Assembly: GCA_020631735.1 (NCBI GenBank)
Contig: CM036199.1
Span: 15,654,834-15,718,833, forward strand
Source: Saccharum officinarum
Taxonomy: Eukaryota; Streptophyta; Magnoliopsida; Poales; Poaceae
Direction of reading: 5' to 3'
DNA: 64,000 nt
How positions within the stretch are numbered: position 1 is the stretch's first letter; each line of letters starts with the position of its first letter. Made by a program: the position numbers and the translations under genes. Shown one piece after another: positions 10,571 to 22,404 of the stretch. The notes beneath the pieces are model-generated. The model searched no databases. It was not told where the DNA came from and was given only the letters and a program-made list of their open reading frames with translations.

Positions 10571-11734
10571 ATGGGAACCGAATTGGACCTCCTCTCTGCC
10601 ACTAGCGGCGCCCTTGGGACCGATTCTGCTCCCGTGATCTGCCCCTTCGCCACCATCAACATCAAGCTCCACGTCCCCATGACCCTCGAGTTGAAGCCTT
10701 CCAACTTCACCAAGTGGTCCACGGCGTTCCAGGCCACGTGTGGGAAGTTCGGGCTGCTGCATCATCTCGCCGCCGCCTCCACCTCGCGCCCCACCGACGA
10801 GGCCTGGAAACAGGCTGACTTCTGCGTCCGCGGATGGATGTACAGCACCGTCTCCGACGCCGTCCTCAACCTCGCCATGACCGACAACACGCAGACGGCG
10901 AGCGTTCTTTGGACGGCCATCGGCGGGGTGTTCCAGGCAAACAAAGCTCCTCGTGCCATCTTCCTGAATCACGAGTTTCACTCGATGACTCAGGGGGACC
11001 TGTCCATCGACGCCTACTGCGTTCGCATGAAGGAGAAGGCCGACGAACTGCGCGACGTCGGGCAGCCCGTATCTGAGCCCAACCTTGTCCTCAACCTCCT
11101 GCGCGGACTCAACAAGGTCTACGCCGGCGTCGCCGACAACATCGCCGGACAGCAGCCCCTCACCCTCGCCACCGCACGCCATCAGCTCCTCCTCAAGGAG
11201 CTGCGGCTGCAACACGACGAAAAGACACGTGCTGCCACCGCCCTCCTGGCTGCTGCCTCCTCTAATGGCGGTTTCCAGCAGCAGCAGCAGCAGCAGGGTG
11301 GGCGGCGCCCTAACACCAAAAAGGGCGCCCAGCAGCCCTTCCCCAACTCCTCCGGCGGCTTCTCCACCAACTCCGGCAGCCCCAGCACCACCAAACGCGT
11401 TCCCTGGGGCTTCAATCCCTGGACCGGCGAACGTGTAGCCCCTGGAGAGCGCGTCACCCCTCCTGGACAGCGCCGCCAGGGAGGTTCTGGGCGCAACCAG
11501 GGCATCCTCGGGCTTTCCCCGCAGGCCCACACCGCCTTCGCTCCACTCCAGCCGTCCTCCAGCGGCTCCAACACCTCCACCAGCACCTGGGATGCAGCCG
11601 GCCTCATCGCTGCCCTGCAGAACATGCAACTGCAGGGCAACTCGCCCTGGGTCGTTGACTCCGGCGCCTCTACGCACATGACGTCCTCGGATGGTATGCT
11701 TACCCAACGCCTTCCCCCTCCATCTCCACAATAA
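10571..11734 (+). CDS. gag: Copia gag with protease start
   Basis: The 387-codon ORF starts at an ATG soon after the PBS. The first 230 residues are of copia gag type (F-T-K-W-x-x-x-F near residue 45, then W-x-x-W-type helices). A Gln run lies near residue 237 and a Gly/Ser/Asn-rich linker follows. No convincing CCHC knuckle is visible. Near the end W-V-V-D-S-G-A-S-x-H-M marks the aspartic protease active site (D-S-G). The frame stops soon afterwards, and the rest of the polyprotein continues in another frame. Confidence 0.8.
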   Translation: MGTELDLLSATSGALGTDSAPVICPFATINIKLHVPMTLELKPSNFTKWSTAFQATCGKFGLLHHLAAASTSRPTDEAWKQADFCVRGWMYSTVSDAVLNLAMTDNTQTASVLWTAIGGVFQANKAPRAIFLNHEFHSMTQGDLSIDAYCVRMKEKADELRDVGQPVSEPNLVLNLLRGLNKVYAGVADNIAGQQPLTLATARHQLLLKELRLQHDEKTRAATALLAAASSNGGFQQQQQQQGGRRPNTKKGAQQPFPNSSGGFSTNSGSPSTTKRVPWGFNPWTGERVAPGERVTPPGQRRQGGSGRNQGILGLSPQAHTAFAPLQPSSSGSNTSTSTWDAAGLIAALQNMQLQGNSPWVVDSGASTHMTSSDGMLTQRLPPPSPQ

Positions 11735-14700
11735 CAGTAGGTAATGGCACTAGTATTCCTGTTACGTCTAGAGGTCATTCCATCCTTCCTACACCTACAA
11801 CAAATTTCGCTCTTAATAATATTCTTGTCGCACCATCCATAGTCCGAAACCTGTTATCCGTTCGCCAATTCACTCGCGACAATAGTTGTTCCTTTGAATT
11901 TGACGCCCATGGTTTTTCTGTTAAGGATCTCAGGACGGGACGCATGATTCTCCGTTGTAACTGCGACGGGGACCTATACACCATGCCTGCCTCCACACCT
12001 GGCGCCACACCTCATGCTCTCTTGGCTGCTTCGTCGACTCTGTGGCATCAACGTCTCGGTCATCCAGCCCCCGCTGCATTAGAGCGTCTTAACAAACTTC
12101 ATGCTGTTTCCTGTAATAAAGTAGACCACTTGCTATGTCACTCATGTCAGATAGGCAAGCATACGCGTCTACCCTTCAGTTCTTCACATTCCATAACTCA
12201 TGCACCATTTGAACTTGTTCACTGTGATGTATGGACTTCCCCCATCAATAGTCTGTCTGGTTTTTCATATTACTTGGTCTGTTTGGATGATTTCACTCAC
12301 TACTGTTGGGTTTTTCCGCTTCGAAAAAAATCTGATGTCCACCAACACTTAAACACAATTCAGCCTCCCCGTAAAATGTTTTCAGGCTGATAACGGCACT
12401 GAATTCGCAAACACCGCCACCAACAAATTCCTTGCTGCTCAAGGTACTCACCTTCGCCTCTCCTGCCCCTACACATCACCCCAAAATGGCAAGGCTGAAC
12501 GCATCATCCGCACCCTCAACAATTCCATTCGTACCATGCTCCTCCATGCCTCCTTGCCGCCCACATATTGGACCGAGGGGCTCATGACAGCCTGCTACCT
12601 CCATAATAGGCGCCCATCCTCCTCCATTCAGCATGACATTCCCTACACTCGTCTGCATAACCAGCCGCCAACCTATAGCCATCTGCGTGTTTTTGGGTGC
12701 CTCTGTTACCCCAACATGCAAGCAACCTCCAAACATAAGCTCGCCCCTCGCTCCACGGCATGCGTCTTCCTAGGATATCCCCCCTCGCACAAAGGTTACC
12801 GCTGCCTTGACCTATCGACCCGTCGCATCATCATCTCCCGCCATGTTACATTCGACGAGACCACCTTTCCCTTTGCAGCCACCTCAGCCGCCTCACCCTC
12901 CTCCGCTTCCTTAGATTTCCTCCTCGACGACGATATGGTTTCGGTGCCTTGTCCTACTGTTGTTGCAGGTGGGATTCCATCCTCGACGCCTGTGGTCGCT
13001 CCATCCCACTCGGATGTTGAGCAGCCGCCCTCAGATGCTGCGGCCTCACACGGATCGCCTTCTTCGACACCGGGCGGGCGTGGTCCCGTGCCCCGCCTGG
13101 ACCCAGCGTGGTCCCCTTCCCACGAGTCTACGTCCGCCGCTCCCATACGGCGTCTACGTCCGAGCCGGCAGCTGCCCCAGCAGCCCCTGTGGCTCCTGAC
13201 GCCCCGGCGCCACCTCCGGCACCCACACCGGCACCGGCGGCATCTCCCGCTCCATCACCACCACCACCGCCACCACTGCCGCGCGCCACTCGCACCATGA
13301 CGGGTGCCATTCCTCGCGTCAGCTATGAAGGGCTGGCGGCCACGACGTCATCCTCACCGTCGCCGGTTCCGACGAACTACCGCAGTGCGCTGGCCGACGC
13401 CAACTGGCGTACCGCGATGATGGATGAGTACCAGGCCCTCGTCGACAACAACACCTGGCAGCTCGTTCCGCGGCCCCCTGGAGCCAACGTCGTGACGGGG
13501 AAGTGGATCTTCTGGCACAAATTTCATGCCGATGGGTCCCTCGCCCGCCACAAGGCTCGCTGGGTTGTTCGCGGCTTCTCCCAGCGCGAGGGCGTCGACT
13601 ACGACGAGACCTTTAGCCCGGTTGTCAAACCGGCCACCATTCGGTCCGTCCTCTGCATCGCCGCGTCCCGCGCCTGGCCCATTCACCAGCTGGACGTGAA
13701 GAACGCCTTTCTTCACGGCCACCTCGAGGAGACCGTCTACTGCCAGCAGCCGCCAGGATTCATCGACCCTGGCGCCCCAGATCATGTCTGCCGCCTGCAG
13801 AAGTCCCCGTATGGACTAAAGCAGGCTCCGCGGGCCTGGTACCAGCGCTTCGCCACCTTCGTCCGGAAGCTCGGCTTCGTCGCCTCCACCTCCGACACGT
13901 CCCTTTTCATTTTACGAGAGGGGACGAGTCTCGCCTACCTACTACTGTACGTCGACGACATCGTTCTCACCGCCTCGTCCTCGGCCCTCCTGCAGCGCAT
14001 CATGACTCGGCTGAGCTCTGAGTTCGCCATGACGGATCTTGGCGCTCTTCACCACTTCCTCGGCATCGCTGTCACGCGCTCCTCAGATGGTCTCTTCCTC
14101 TCCCAGCGACAGTACGCTGTCGAGCTTCTTCAGCGCGCAGGCATGGCTGAGTGTCATCCGACATCGACACCTGTTGACACTCACGCCAAGCTATCCACGA
14201 CCGACGGGGATCTACTGTCAGACAAGGACGCATCTGAGTACAGGAGCTTGGCGGGAGCTCTCCAGTACCTGACGCTGACTCGTCCTGATCTGGCATATGC
14301 TGTTAAACAGGTGTGCCTCTTCATGCACGCCCCACGCGAGCCTCACCGTGCGCTCATCAAGCGCATCCTACGCTTCGTCCAGGGGACTCTCTCCTCGGGT
14401 CTTCACATTGGCACCGGGTCTATCAACAACCTGACTGCCTACTCTGACGCTGACTGGACAGGCTGCCCAGACTCTTGACGATCCACCTCCGGCTTCTGCG
14501 TCTATCTCGGCGACACTCTGGTTTCCTGGTCCTCCAAGCGCCAGACCACAGTGTCCCGCTCCAGCGCCGAGGCAGAGTATCGGGCTGTGGCTCACGTTGT
14601 GGCTGAGTGCTGCTGGCTTCGACAATTACTCCAGGAGCTCCACATCCAGCTGCCCTCCGCCACCGTTGTCTTCTGCGACAATGTCAGCGCCGTCTACATG

Positions 14701-14928
14701 ACGACCAACCCCGTCCACCACAAGCGAACGAAGCACATCGAGATCGACATTCACTTCGTCCGCAAAAAGGTGGCCCTTGGTGAGATTCGGGTTCTCCATG
14801 TGCCTTCTTCTCACCAGTTCGCCGACATCATGACTAAAGGGCTTCCGACAACACTCTTTCGAGAATTCCGATCCAGCCTTTGCGTCGGGAGCCTCCCGCT
14901 GCGACTGCGGGCGGGTGTTAGGCAATAG
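11735..14928 (+). pseudogene. pol: Copia pol (integrase, reverse transcriptase, RNase H) with frameshifts and a nonsense codon
   Basis: The pieces in order are as follows. At 11944-12390 lie the pre-integrase zinc motif (H-Q-R-L-G-H, then C-H-S-C) and the integrase core start. At 12536-13300 lies the rest of the integrase with its Pro/Ser-rich tail. At 13108-14478 lies the reverse transcriptase with N-A-F-L-H-G, S-P-Y-G-L-K-Q-A-P-R and the catalytic Y-V-D-D. At 14551-14928 lies RNase H with D-N-V-S-A and the terminal F-A-D-I-M-T-K-G-L. Breaks occur after the protease, near 12390 and near 13100-13300, and there is a TGA at 14476-14478 inside RNase H. The copy cannot make an intact polyprotein. 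Confidence 0.85.
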
Positions 14929-15043
14929 AATATGTCGTCTGTGGATATCTAGCTGCTATAGATAGCAGATGTATAAATCAGGATTAGTTACTATAGATAG
15001 CGTCTGTGATATCCTAGCTGCTATAGATAGCAGATGTAATCAA
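14916..15043 (+). repeat. 3' LTR start of the copia element, truncated by the gap
   Basis: TGTTAGGCAATAGAATATG recurs here after a purine-rich tract. It follows the 5' LTR with small indels, including a TGTAT/TGTA difference, until the run of N begins. Confidence 0.9.
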
Positions 15044-15143
15044 NNNNNNNNNNNNNNNNNNNNNNNNNNNNNNNNNNNNNNNNNNNNNNNNNNNNNNNNN
15101 NNNNNNNNNNNNNNNNNNNNNNNNNNNNNNNNNNNNNNNNNNN
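15044..15143. other. Assembly gap of exactly 100 N
   Basis: One hundred consecutive N is a conventional gap of unknown size. It removes the end of the copia 3' LTR. Adjacency of left and right sequence cannot be trusted. Confidence 0.99.
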
Positions 15144-15775
15144 CAGCCACTACACACAGTAGTATATAAAGCAAAAAAACAGAGAAGGAGTGGTAGTAGT
15201 AGAGTAAGAGCAGCAGCCACTTAGGAGTAGCAAGTAGAGTAGTAAGTAGAAAGTAGTAGAGTAGAGTAAGTGTAGCAGTAGAGTGGTAGTAGTAGAGTAA
15301 GAGAAGCAGCCACTTAGGAGTAGTAGTAGGAGCATCAATGAAAAGAACAGCAGTAGGAGTAGCAAGTAGAGGGAGGAGGAGTAGGAGAGGAGGAGTAGGA
15401 GCAGGAGGAGTACTAGTAGGAGTAGTGGTTGGTAGTAGTAGTTAAGTAGTAGTAGTAGCAACAACACTACACAGCAGCATAAGCAAAAAAAATAGAGAAG
15501 GAGTGGTAGTAGTAAGAGTAGGAGGAGTAAGAGGAGTAGGGGAGTAGTAGTTAAGTAGTATAAGTAGCAGCAGCAGCAGCCACTACACACCAGCAGTATA
15601 TAAGCAAAAAAAACAGAGAAGGAGTGGTAGTAGTAGAGTAAGAGCAGCAGCACTTAGGAGTAGCAAGTAGTAGTAGTAAGTAGAAAGTAGTAGAGTAGAG
15701 TAAGTATAGCAGTAGAGTGTAGTAGTAGAGTAAGAGAAGCAGCCACTTAGGAGTAGCAAGTAGCAGCAGCCACAT
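15144..15775. repeat. GTA/TAG-rich imperfect microsatellite with higher-order repeats
   Basis: Trinucleotide-like GTA/GAG units are arranged in a longer module: CAGCCACTACACA, then AAGCAAAAAAAACAGAG, then GGAGTGGTAGTAGTAGAG. The module recurs near 15144, 15465 and 15575. The poly-Leu/Tyr reading frames on the minus strand are by-products of the repeat. Confidence 0.85.
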
Positions 15776-16590
15776 GGTCGAATTATACAAAATCTCAGAA
15801 CTGTACAACACACCAACAAAGATATGATAAAATCATGAAATTTTTAGGACAACAAAGATACTTAAATTATCTACAACTTTTATATTATCTAGGTTCACAT
15901 AAAAGGTCATTTAAAGCATGAGCCAATAGCAGCAGCTAGCTCATAGTTACAAGGACATATTCAACTTTCATTGAACAACAGACATTTTAAGATAGTGGAT
16001 AGCTGCAGTTTAGGTAACTAAAAATGTGGCATGCAACATCACAAGCAATAAAACAATCAATGTTGCCATAACAGCGACAAGTAGTTCTTTGAAAAAAAAA
16101 TAGTTCCTAGCTAGATGTCAGTAGCAAATGTCCTAATAATATCATGGTTTAGTTTTGTGCATTGCAGAGAGAAACCTTCAATAGATACATATCTAGCATA
16201 CACAGCGACAGAAATTTCTAGCACAACAATAACCCCTTGGAACCTTAACCCTTTTACCATAACAGAAAGAGTGCAGGTTAAATCATGATGTACAGCATAA
16301 AGAGTTAACAACTGGCACAAAATGGAGGAAATGCTCAATAGATGTATGGCAACCTCAAGAACAAGCCAGCCTACTTCAGAATGACATCTAGCAGGCAAAA
16401 TTACTAAGAACAGATCATGCAAGATCAAACAGCTTCATGGTTTTCACGAATCATTTTCACCATAGCCTTGAGTGAAGTTGCATCAAACCAGATCTAACAG
16501 CTTGATGACCGAGCAGTTCTACTAGATTAACACACAAGCTATTGAGTAGACTCGCAAGGCAAAGCTAGCAAGAATCACCAGGCGGAGGCA
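15776..16590. other. No gene recognised
   Basis: AT-rich sequence without a credible ORF, splice pattern or terminal repeat that I can name. It may belong to the CACTA element's 3' part or be intergenic. Confidence 0.4.
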
Positions 16591-16985
16591 GAGGCGGAGA
16601 TCACCTGCGCGGCTTGTGGCAGGCGGGGTTGAGCTCGCCCGTGCGGTGCGTGGGGCCCAAGGGCGATGCGGGAGGCGGGCGCCGGAGCCGGCGTCGTCGG
16701 CGTGCGGGGCCGGGCGTGGGGGCCGAGAGTCGGCGTCGTCGGCGTGCGGGGGCAGGATGTCGGGGCCGGGCGCGGGGCGCCGGGAGCCTGCGTCGTCGGC
16801 GCGCGGGGGCGGGCGCCAGGGCCAGGGCGGGACGCGAGCGCCGAGGCTGGTGTGAGCCGGGCGCGGGACGGCAGCGGGGCGGCAGCGTGGGCAGCGGTGG
16901 AAACCCTAGGCAGCCTGACGGCGTCGGAGGAAGAAGACAGCGCCCAGACAATGACTCCCGTGCGCTACCCTCCAATTTATACTAG
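16591..16985 (-). other. GC-rich exon-like stretch, Arg/Pro-rich
   Basis: The minus-strand frame of about 124 codons begins downstream of TATAAATTGGAGGG (complement of 16968-16981). It is rich in Arg, Pro and Ala, with a repeated A-R-R-R-R-R-L unit that mirrors a CGTCGGCGTGCGGGG-type DNA repeat. All frames are open on both strands because of base composition, so coding is doubtful. It could be the first exon of a host gene captured next to the CACTA element. Confidence 0.3.
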
Positions 16986-16994
16986 GTATCATTT

Positions 16995-17072
16995 GTAGGG
17001 GCGGTTCCTGATCTAGCCGCCCCTACAAATACATTTTTAGGGGCGGTTCCTGATCCAACCGCCCCTACAAAT
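16995..17072. repeat. Left subterminal repeats of the CACTA element
   Basis: Two copies of a palindromic module, GTAGGGGCGGTTCCTGATC and its complement-like partner ending CGCCCCTACAAAT. CACTA transposases bind such repeats (family knowledge). Confidence 0.85.
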
Positions 17073-17129
17073 ATTTTTTTTAATTATAAATTCTAAATTT
17101 TTTATATCATAAAAACACAATTATAAATT

Positions 17130-17590
17130 CTACATTTTGTTCAAACTTTCTCAAATGAAAAAATGGACTATGTAAGTATTGTAGATCTTGATGAGATGAA
17201 CAACCTTGTTATTCAAAGTTTTTTCATCTGAGGTCATTTAGTGTCTCATTTGAGCAAGTTTGACCAAGTCAAATTTGGTCAAATGAAAAAACAACACTTT
17301 GACTCTAGTATTATGAACTCTAAATAACTTCAAATTGAAAAGTTTTGAATACCAAGTTTGATCATCTCAGCAAGATCTACAATTGTTTTTTGGTCAACTT
17401 TCCATTTGAGAAAGTTTGGATGGTTCAAATTTGTGATTTTTAATTTTGACGCCTACAAACTAGTTTTCGGACCCTAGGTTATCTCAAATTGAAAAGTTTT
17501 GAATACCAAGTTTGTTCATCTCATCAAGATATACAATCCTTATATAGTCCAGTTTTTCATTTGAGAAAGTTTGAACAAAATGTAGATCAA
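17130..17590. repeat. About 70-bp inverted repeat inside the CACTA element
   Basis: CTACATTTTGTTCAAACTTT starts at about 17131. An inverted, roughly 90% matching copy covers about 17518-17588. Between and around them are further copies of TTGAAAAGTTTTGAATACCA (17335 and 17490). Confidence 0.75.
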
Positions 17591-17839
17591 ATTTCACAAG
17601 TGTGTGACATAGTTTCAGAAAGTCTATATGAGATTCAAGAATTTGTGACTAGTGTTTGATAAAACTTTCACAAGTGTGTGACATAGTTTCAGAAAGTCTG
17701 GATGTTGCAAAGGGTAGTCTCACACACATGCATAAAATGTAGTATCACACACATACAAAATATGTAGTCTTACACACGTACACAAATATATAGTCTTACA
17801 CGCATGCATAAATGAAGCCTTACAAACACACACAACTAG

Positions 17840-20800
17840 CTAGCCCACTGTAACGACTTTCCCATTGACACCTTTTCGTTCCCATGGCATTATATCTTTG
17901 GGGATGTTCTTTTCCACAACACTGATCTTCTTAGGAAAGTCTGTGAATAACGGCATCTCATCATAGTTATTGTAAGCTTCAACATCGTCCATGCCATCAA
18001 CTCCAATAATGTGTTGTTTCCCGGAGGCAACCACGTGCTTTGTCTTCTTCTTTGGGGGAGGTTACTTTGTGGGTCAGACATATAGAAAACTTGTGCGACA
18101 CATGAAGCGAGCACCCAAGGGTCATCTTGGTAGCCTAGATTCTCGAGGTCTAGGACTCTCAATCCGATCTCGTTCAGTTGGTGTTGTTTGATCCAGCGGC
18201 ATCGAAACAGGGCCACTGTTATATCCCTTCCATAGTCAAGTTCCCATATCTCTTCAATGATGCCAAAGTATTGGATCTTTCACCCTAATCCATCGAGAGC
18301 CTCTATTCAAACGCCGCTGTTTTGGTTCACATATTTACTATCCTTTGCGTGGGTATAGTACGTGTACCCATTGATATCATAAGTATTCCAAGATGTAACT
18401 TGTCTCGATGGCCCCTCCGCCAACCTACTGATGGTAATAGAGTCTATGGTTTCTCCAGGCGGTATGTTTTGATCCTTCAACCATATAGTTAGTCGTTGCT
18501 TGTGCTGTTTCATGACCCAATCATCCGAACAGCCATTTCTCTCCGCCATAATGATAGCCAAGTGTTCATCAATATACGGTTGCATCAGTTGTGTACTCTG
18601 CAAGACACTGTAATGCGCCCGACTCACCTCTTTGTAATCATGGTCGATGAACACTTTTCTACCACTGGTGCCCTTCCCAGCTAGCCTACCCTTGTGACGA
18701 GAATCGGGTTTACCAATCCCTTTCTGTACTTTTAGGTACTCTTGACAGCACTCGATGACTTCTTCAGTACTGTAACCCTCTATCATGGAGCCCTCTGGGT
18801 ATGCTCGATTATGCACGTATCGACTTAAAACTGACATGAACCTCTCATAGGACCACATTTCATGCAAGTAGCAAGGGCCAAGCGCCTGTATCTGATGAAC
18901 CATGTGAATCATGAGATGTGGCATTATATCAAAAAAAGCAGGAGGTAAACACATCTCCAGTTGGTTTTGTGTCTCCACCACAAATTCATGTAGGTCACTC
19001 AGCTCTTGCTTGCCAATCGTCTTCTATGAGATCTTCAAAAAGAAGTAGCACATGCGGGTGATGGCCATTTTCAAGAACTCTGGCTTTATAGCCCTGATTG
19101 CAATAGGTAGAAATACTGTCAGCATCACATGGCAATCGTAGGCCTTGCAGTGTGTTATTGACAAGTCCTTCATCGACACTAGCTTCTTCACATTTGCTGA
19201 AAACCCAGTCGGGAGTTTGATCCCCCTCAGGAAAGTGCATATAGCTCTCTTCTCGTCTGGTGTTAGGTTGAAGCACGCCGCGGGCAGAGTGTATTTTCCA
19301 TTAGCCTCAGGTACCGGGTGAAGCTGTGGCATCATGTTTAGCTGCACCATGTCTTTCCGTGCTTTCAGACCATCCTTTGACTTGCCTGTGTCCATCAAGG
19401 TATCAATGAGACTCTCAAAGACATTCTTCTGTACGTGCATAGCATCAATGGCATGGGGGACCTCCAAGTCTGGCCAATAAGGCAGATACTGAAAGAAGAT
19501 CGATTGTTTCTTGAAAGGTATGCCTTCGATAGGAGGTGTGCTTCTATCTCTGTTCGTCCCATCTGGATTCTTCTTTCCATAGACGACGCATATATTTTTT
19601 ACCATTCTATACACATGTTCTCCGTTATGATGTCTCTCTGGAGGGGTTCAATCTCCAGGGCGTTGTCATAAAATCTAAAGAACAATTTGCTGCGGTACTT
19701 GTGACTTGTCTTTAAGAAGCGTCGGTTCCTTAGGTAAACTATCTTCTTGGATGCATCCAGGTACACCCATGTAGTACCATCCAACCAAACCAAGCATCCC
19801 GTCTTCCCTTTGATCTGTCCAGACAAAGCAAACAACGCGGGGTAATCATTGGTAGTAACAAATATTATTGCTCTACATATGAAGTCCTCCTTTCGGAACG
19901 CATCGTACATCTACTCCCCATGCCTCCATAGTCTCTCCATTTCTTGCATCAAGGGCTCGAGGAACACGTCTATATCAATGCCTGGTTGTTGAGGGCCAAA
20001 AATAAGAATAGTGAGGAGAAGGTACTTTCTCTTCTGACACAACCATGTTGGGATGTTGTACATGGTCAAGATCACTGGCCATGTGCTGTGGTTGCTCATC
20101 CTCTCATTGAAGGGATTCATTCCATCGGTGCTCAGGCCAAACCGTACATTCCTTGGGTCATCGCTGAATTCTTTGTGCTTCTCATCAAACCTTTGCCACT
20201 GACTACAATCAGCCGGGTGTGCAATCTTATCATCATCCACCTTGCGCTCATCATCCCACCATGTCATGAGTGCGGCTTCTTTAGGGTTTAGGAACATACG
20301 TCATAAGCGGTCGGTCACTGGCAGGTACCACATTACCAGGGCAGGAATTCTTCTCTGCTTTGCATCGTTGCCTAATGGAGTGTCCTGTGGGGGCTGAGAT
20401 TCTTGTACCACCTTTTTTGTACCCTTCTTATTCCTCTTTTTCCCCGTGGATGGTTCGTCCCCACCGTAAAGGTCATTGTTCTTGTACCGGCTGGCCCCAC
20501 ACCGGGGACATATATCCAATGACTTGAACGTTTCACCACAAAAAAGTATACAGTGGTTGGGGCATGCATGTATTTTTTTCAACCCCCATTATCAATGGAC
20601 TTATGATCTTCTTCGCTTGGTATGTGTTGGTAGGAACTGAGTTTGGTTGTGGCAGCACCCATGACAGGAGATGCAATAGATCATTGAAACTACAGTCTGA
20701 CTAGCCGTACTTAGCCTTCAGGATGAGCAGCTCAAGCACGAAACGTAGCAATGTCCAATGTGTCGAACAACCCTTTTCAACACCATACATAGTCTCCTTC

Positions 20801-21339
20801 GATGCTTTTGTCACTCTTTCCAAATTTTCTAGACCTTTCGGGCTATTTAGTAAAATCTCTGGTCCAAGGGTTCGAATCATGTCATCTAAATCATCTTCAA
20901 CTCTGACACGTGCTCCACCATCATTATTGGCACCACCTTCGTCATTACCATCCCAACCACCAGCATCACCACCTTGTTCATTGCCAAACTCAAAATCCAT
21001 TTGTGCATCAATCTTGGCTGAATATTGGGACAGAGATTCTATGGTTTCATCGTCATATTCCTCCTCATCCTTGTCGTTAACAATAACCGTTTCACCATGA
21101 TGAATCCACACTGTGTAGTCCTCAACAAATCCTCATATAATCAAATGTGATCTGATGATAGTCACATCTGTCCATGCCATACGGTTCTTGCAATCTTTAC
21201 AGGGGCAAATAATTGTATCCTTATTCTCTTTCAATGTCGTTGCATGCTTCATTGCGGCTTCAATAAATTTATCCACCTCTTCATGAAAACCTGCCTTGAA
21301 CCTTAACGAACCATACATCCAAGAGTTCCTGTACTCCAT
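17840..21339 (-). pseudogene. TNP2-type CACTA transposase, interrupted
   Basis: Minus-strand pieces follow the usual domain order. 21339-21133 is the transposase-associated N-terminal domain (start M-E-Y-R-N-S-W-M-Y, then C-x-C-x-x-C). 21111-20701 is an acidic linker. 20582-20301 carries a zinc-binding pattern (C-P-x-H-C, then C-P-R-C-G). 20297-19024 is the TNP2 core (S-T-D-G-M-N-P-F, A-I-D-A-M-H-V-Q-K-N). 18981-18307 corresponds to the DUF4218 and DUF4216 regions. The pieces are separated by stops, for example near 20700, 20298 and 19911, and by frame changes near 19600 and 19000. The 3' part near 18216-17840 is degraded. Confidence 0.8.
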
Positions 21340-22092
21340 CTTTTACAACAACAACAAAATAAACATTAAAGGACTACTTATTCAGATATATATAAAAATT
21401 AATCAAAGTAATAATTATTTGAGAATAATTGTATATACCTCAGATATATATGAATATAAATCTAATATAATTACATGAAGCATACAAACACACCATGGTA
21501 GAGGAAAATTAATTAATGGCCCATTTATCCATAAATAATTAAAATACATATTTATTGATTACAATAAACAATTTCAAAGACAACAATTAGCAATAATTAT
21601 ACTTTACACAATATCTTTCGTACAAACCCTAGTCCAATTTTATCAAACATAAATTTACAAAAACGAAATTAATAAAAAAACCAAACCCTAGATCTAGATC
21701 ACATGCACATGAAACATCCATAAAACTAACTAATGGTTCACTAAAATCAAGAAACATGGACCAAATAAGGGTATGATCTTGTTCCCCTCCCTAATTTACC
21801 CTAGTACATTTAAAAGTTGGGTCTAATTTGCTCATAAATAGCTCAAGCACCATAGAAGAGAGAGAAAAACAAAACTCTAATTATTCACTAATCAACCATT
21901 AAAACTTCAAAAAAAGTGTGGAATAGCATTTTCTTACCTTCTACAACCTCTCCACCAAAGGATTTGAGACCAAAACCTTCCCCCCTTAATAGAGCAATTT
22001 TTGGGAGGTGCCCAAGCCCTCCCCAACTTTCTTTCACGGGTTGGAGTGAATGACCCGAGGAGGAAGAAGGTGCTGCTTTAGTTTTATATGTC

Positions 22093-22404
22093 ATTTGTAG
22101 GGGCGGCTGGTGATTGAGCCGCCCCTACAAATAGAAGCTATAAATACGGGCCTCATTTGTAGGGGCGGCTCAATCACCAGCCGCCTCTACAAATACCATT
22201 TCTAGAGGCGGCTGTTGATTGAGCCGCCCCTAAAAATCATACTCCATTTGTAGGGGCGGCTCGTATCACCAGCCGCCCCTGCTGTTCCATTTGTAGGGGC
22301 GGCTGGTGTCTGGGCAGCCGAGCACGCCACTATAGGGGCGGCTCCATCACCAGCCGCCCCTACAAAAAATTGAACCGTTGCTAAAAATCGTTTTCTACGT
22401 AGTG
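22093..22404. repeat. Right subterminal repeats and terminal inverted repeat of the CACTA element
   Basis: At least eight copies of a (C)ATTTGTAGGGGCGGCT module in alternating orientation lead to the terminal CACTACGTAGAAAACG, read from 22404. The next three bases outside are ATC, the possible target duplication. Confidence 0.85.

Larger units (their letters stand above)
10252..15043 (+). mobile_element. Ty1-copia retrotransposon with short LTRs (Ale/Retrofit-like), broken, runs into gap
   Basis: The order is short LTR (10252-10487), PBS, gag and protease, integrase, reverse transcriptase, RNase H, then the start of the 3' LTR (14916) that enters the assembly gap. The integrase-before-RT order is the Ty1-copia rule. 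LTRs of about 240 bp and the gag style suggest the Ale/Retrofit lineage, but this is tentative. Coding is interrupted in several places, so the copy is non-autonomous. Its right target duplication is hidden by the gap. It lies in what should be the GPAA1-like intron after exon 5. Confidence 0.85.
16995..22404 (-). mobile_element. CACTA (En/Spm) transposon, decayed, left terminus not found
   Basis: The right end, read on the minus strand, starts CACTACGTAGAAAACGATTT at 22404. It is followed by many subterminal copies of TTTGTAGGGGCGGCT in both orientations. Similar subterminal repeats occur at 16995-17072. Between them lies a TNP2-type transposase on the minus strand. A matching left CACTACGTAG end was not found from the gap to 17000, so the element is truncated or its end fell in the gap. 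Stop codons in the transposase make it non-autonomous. Confidence 0.85.

Noticed and set aside
10535..11778. 398- and 198-codon ORFs antisense to copia gag
   Set aside because: Shadows of the GC-rich gag frame; low-complexity Gly/Ala/Glu products without domains.
15150..15811. Long Leu/Tyr/Ser-rich ORFs on the minus strand
   Set aside because: They are translations of the GTA/TAG repeat; all frames are open and the products are low-complexity.
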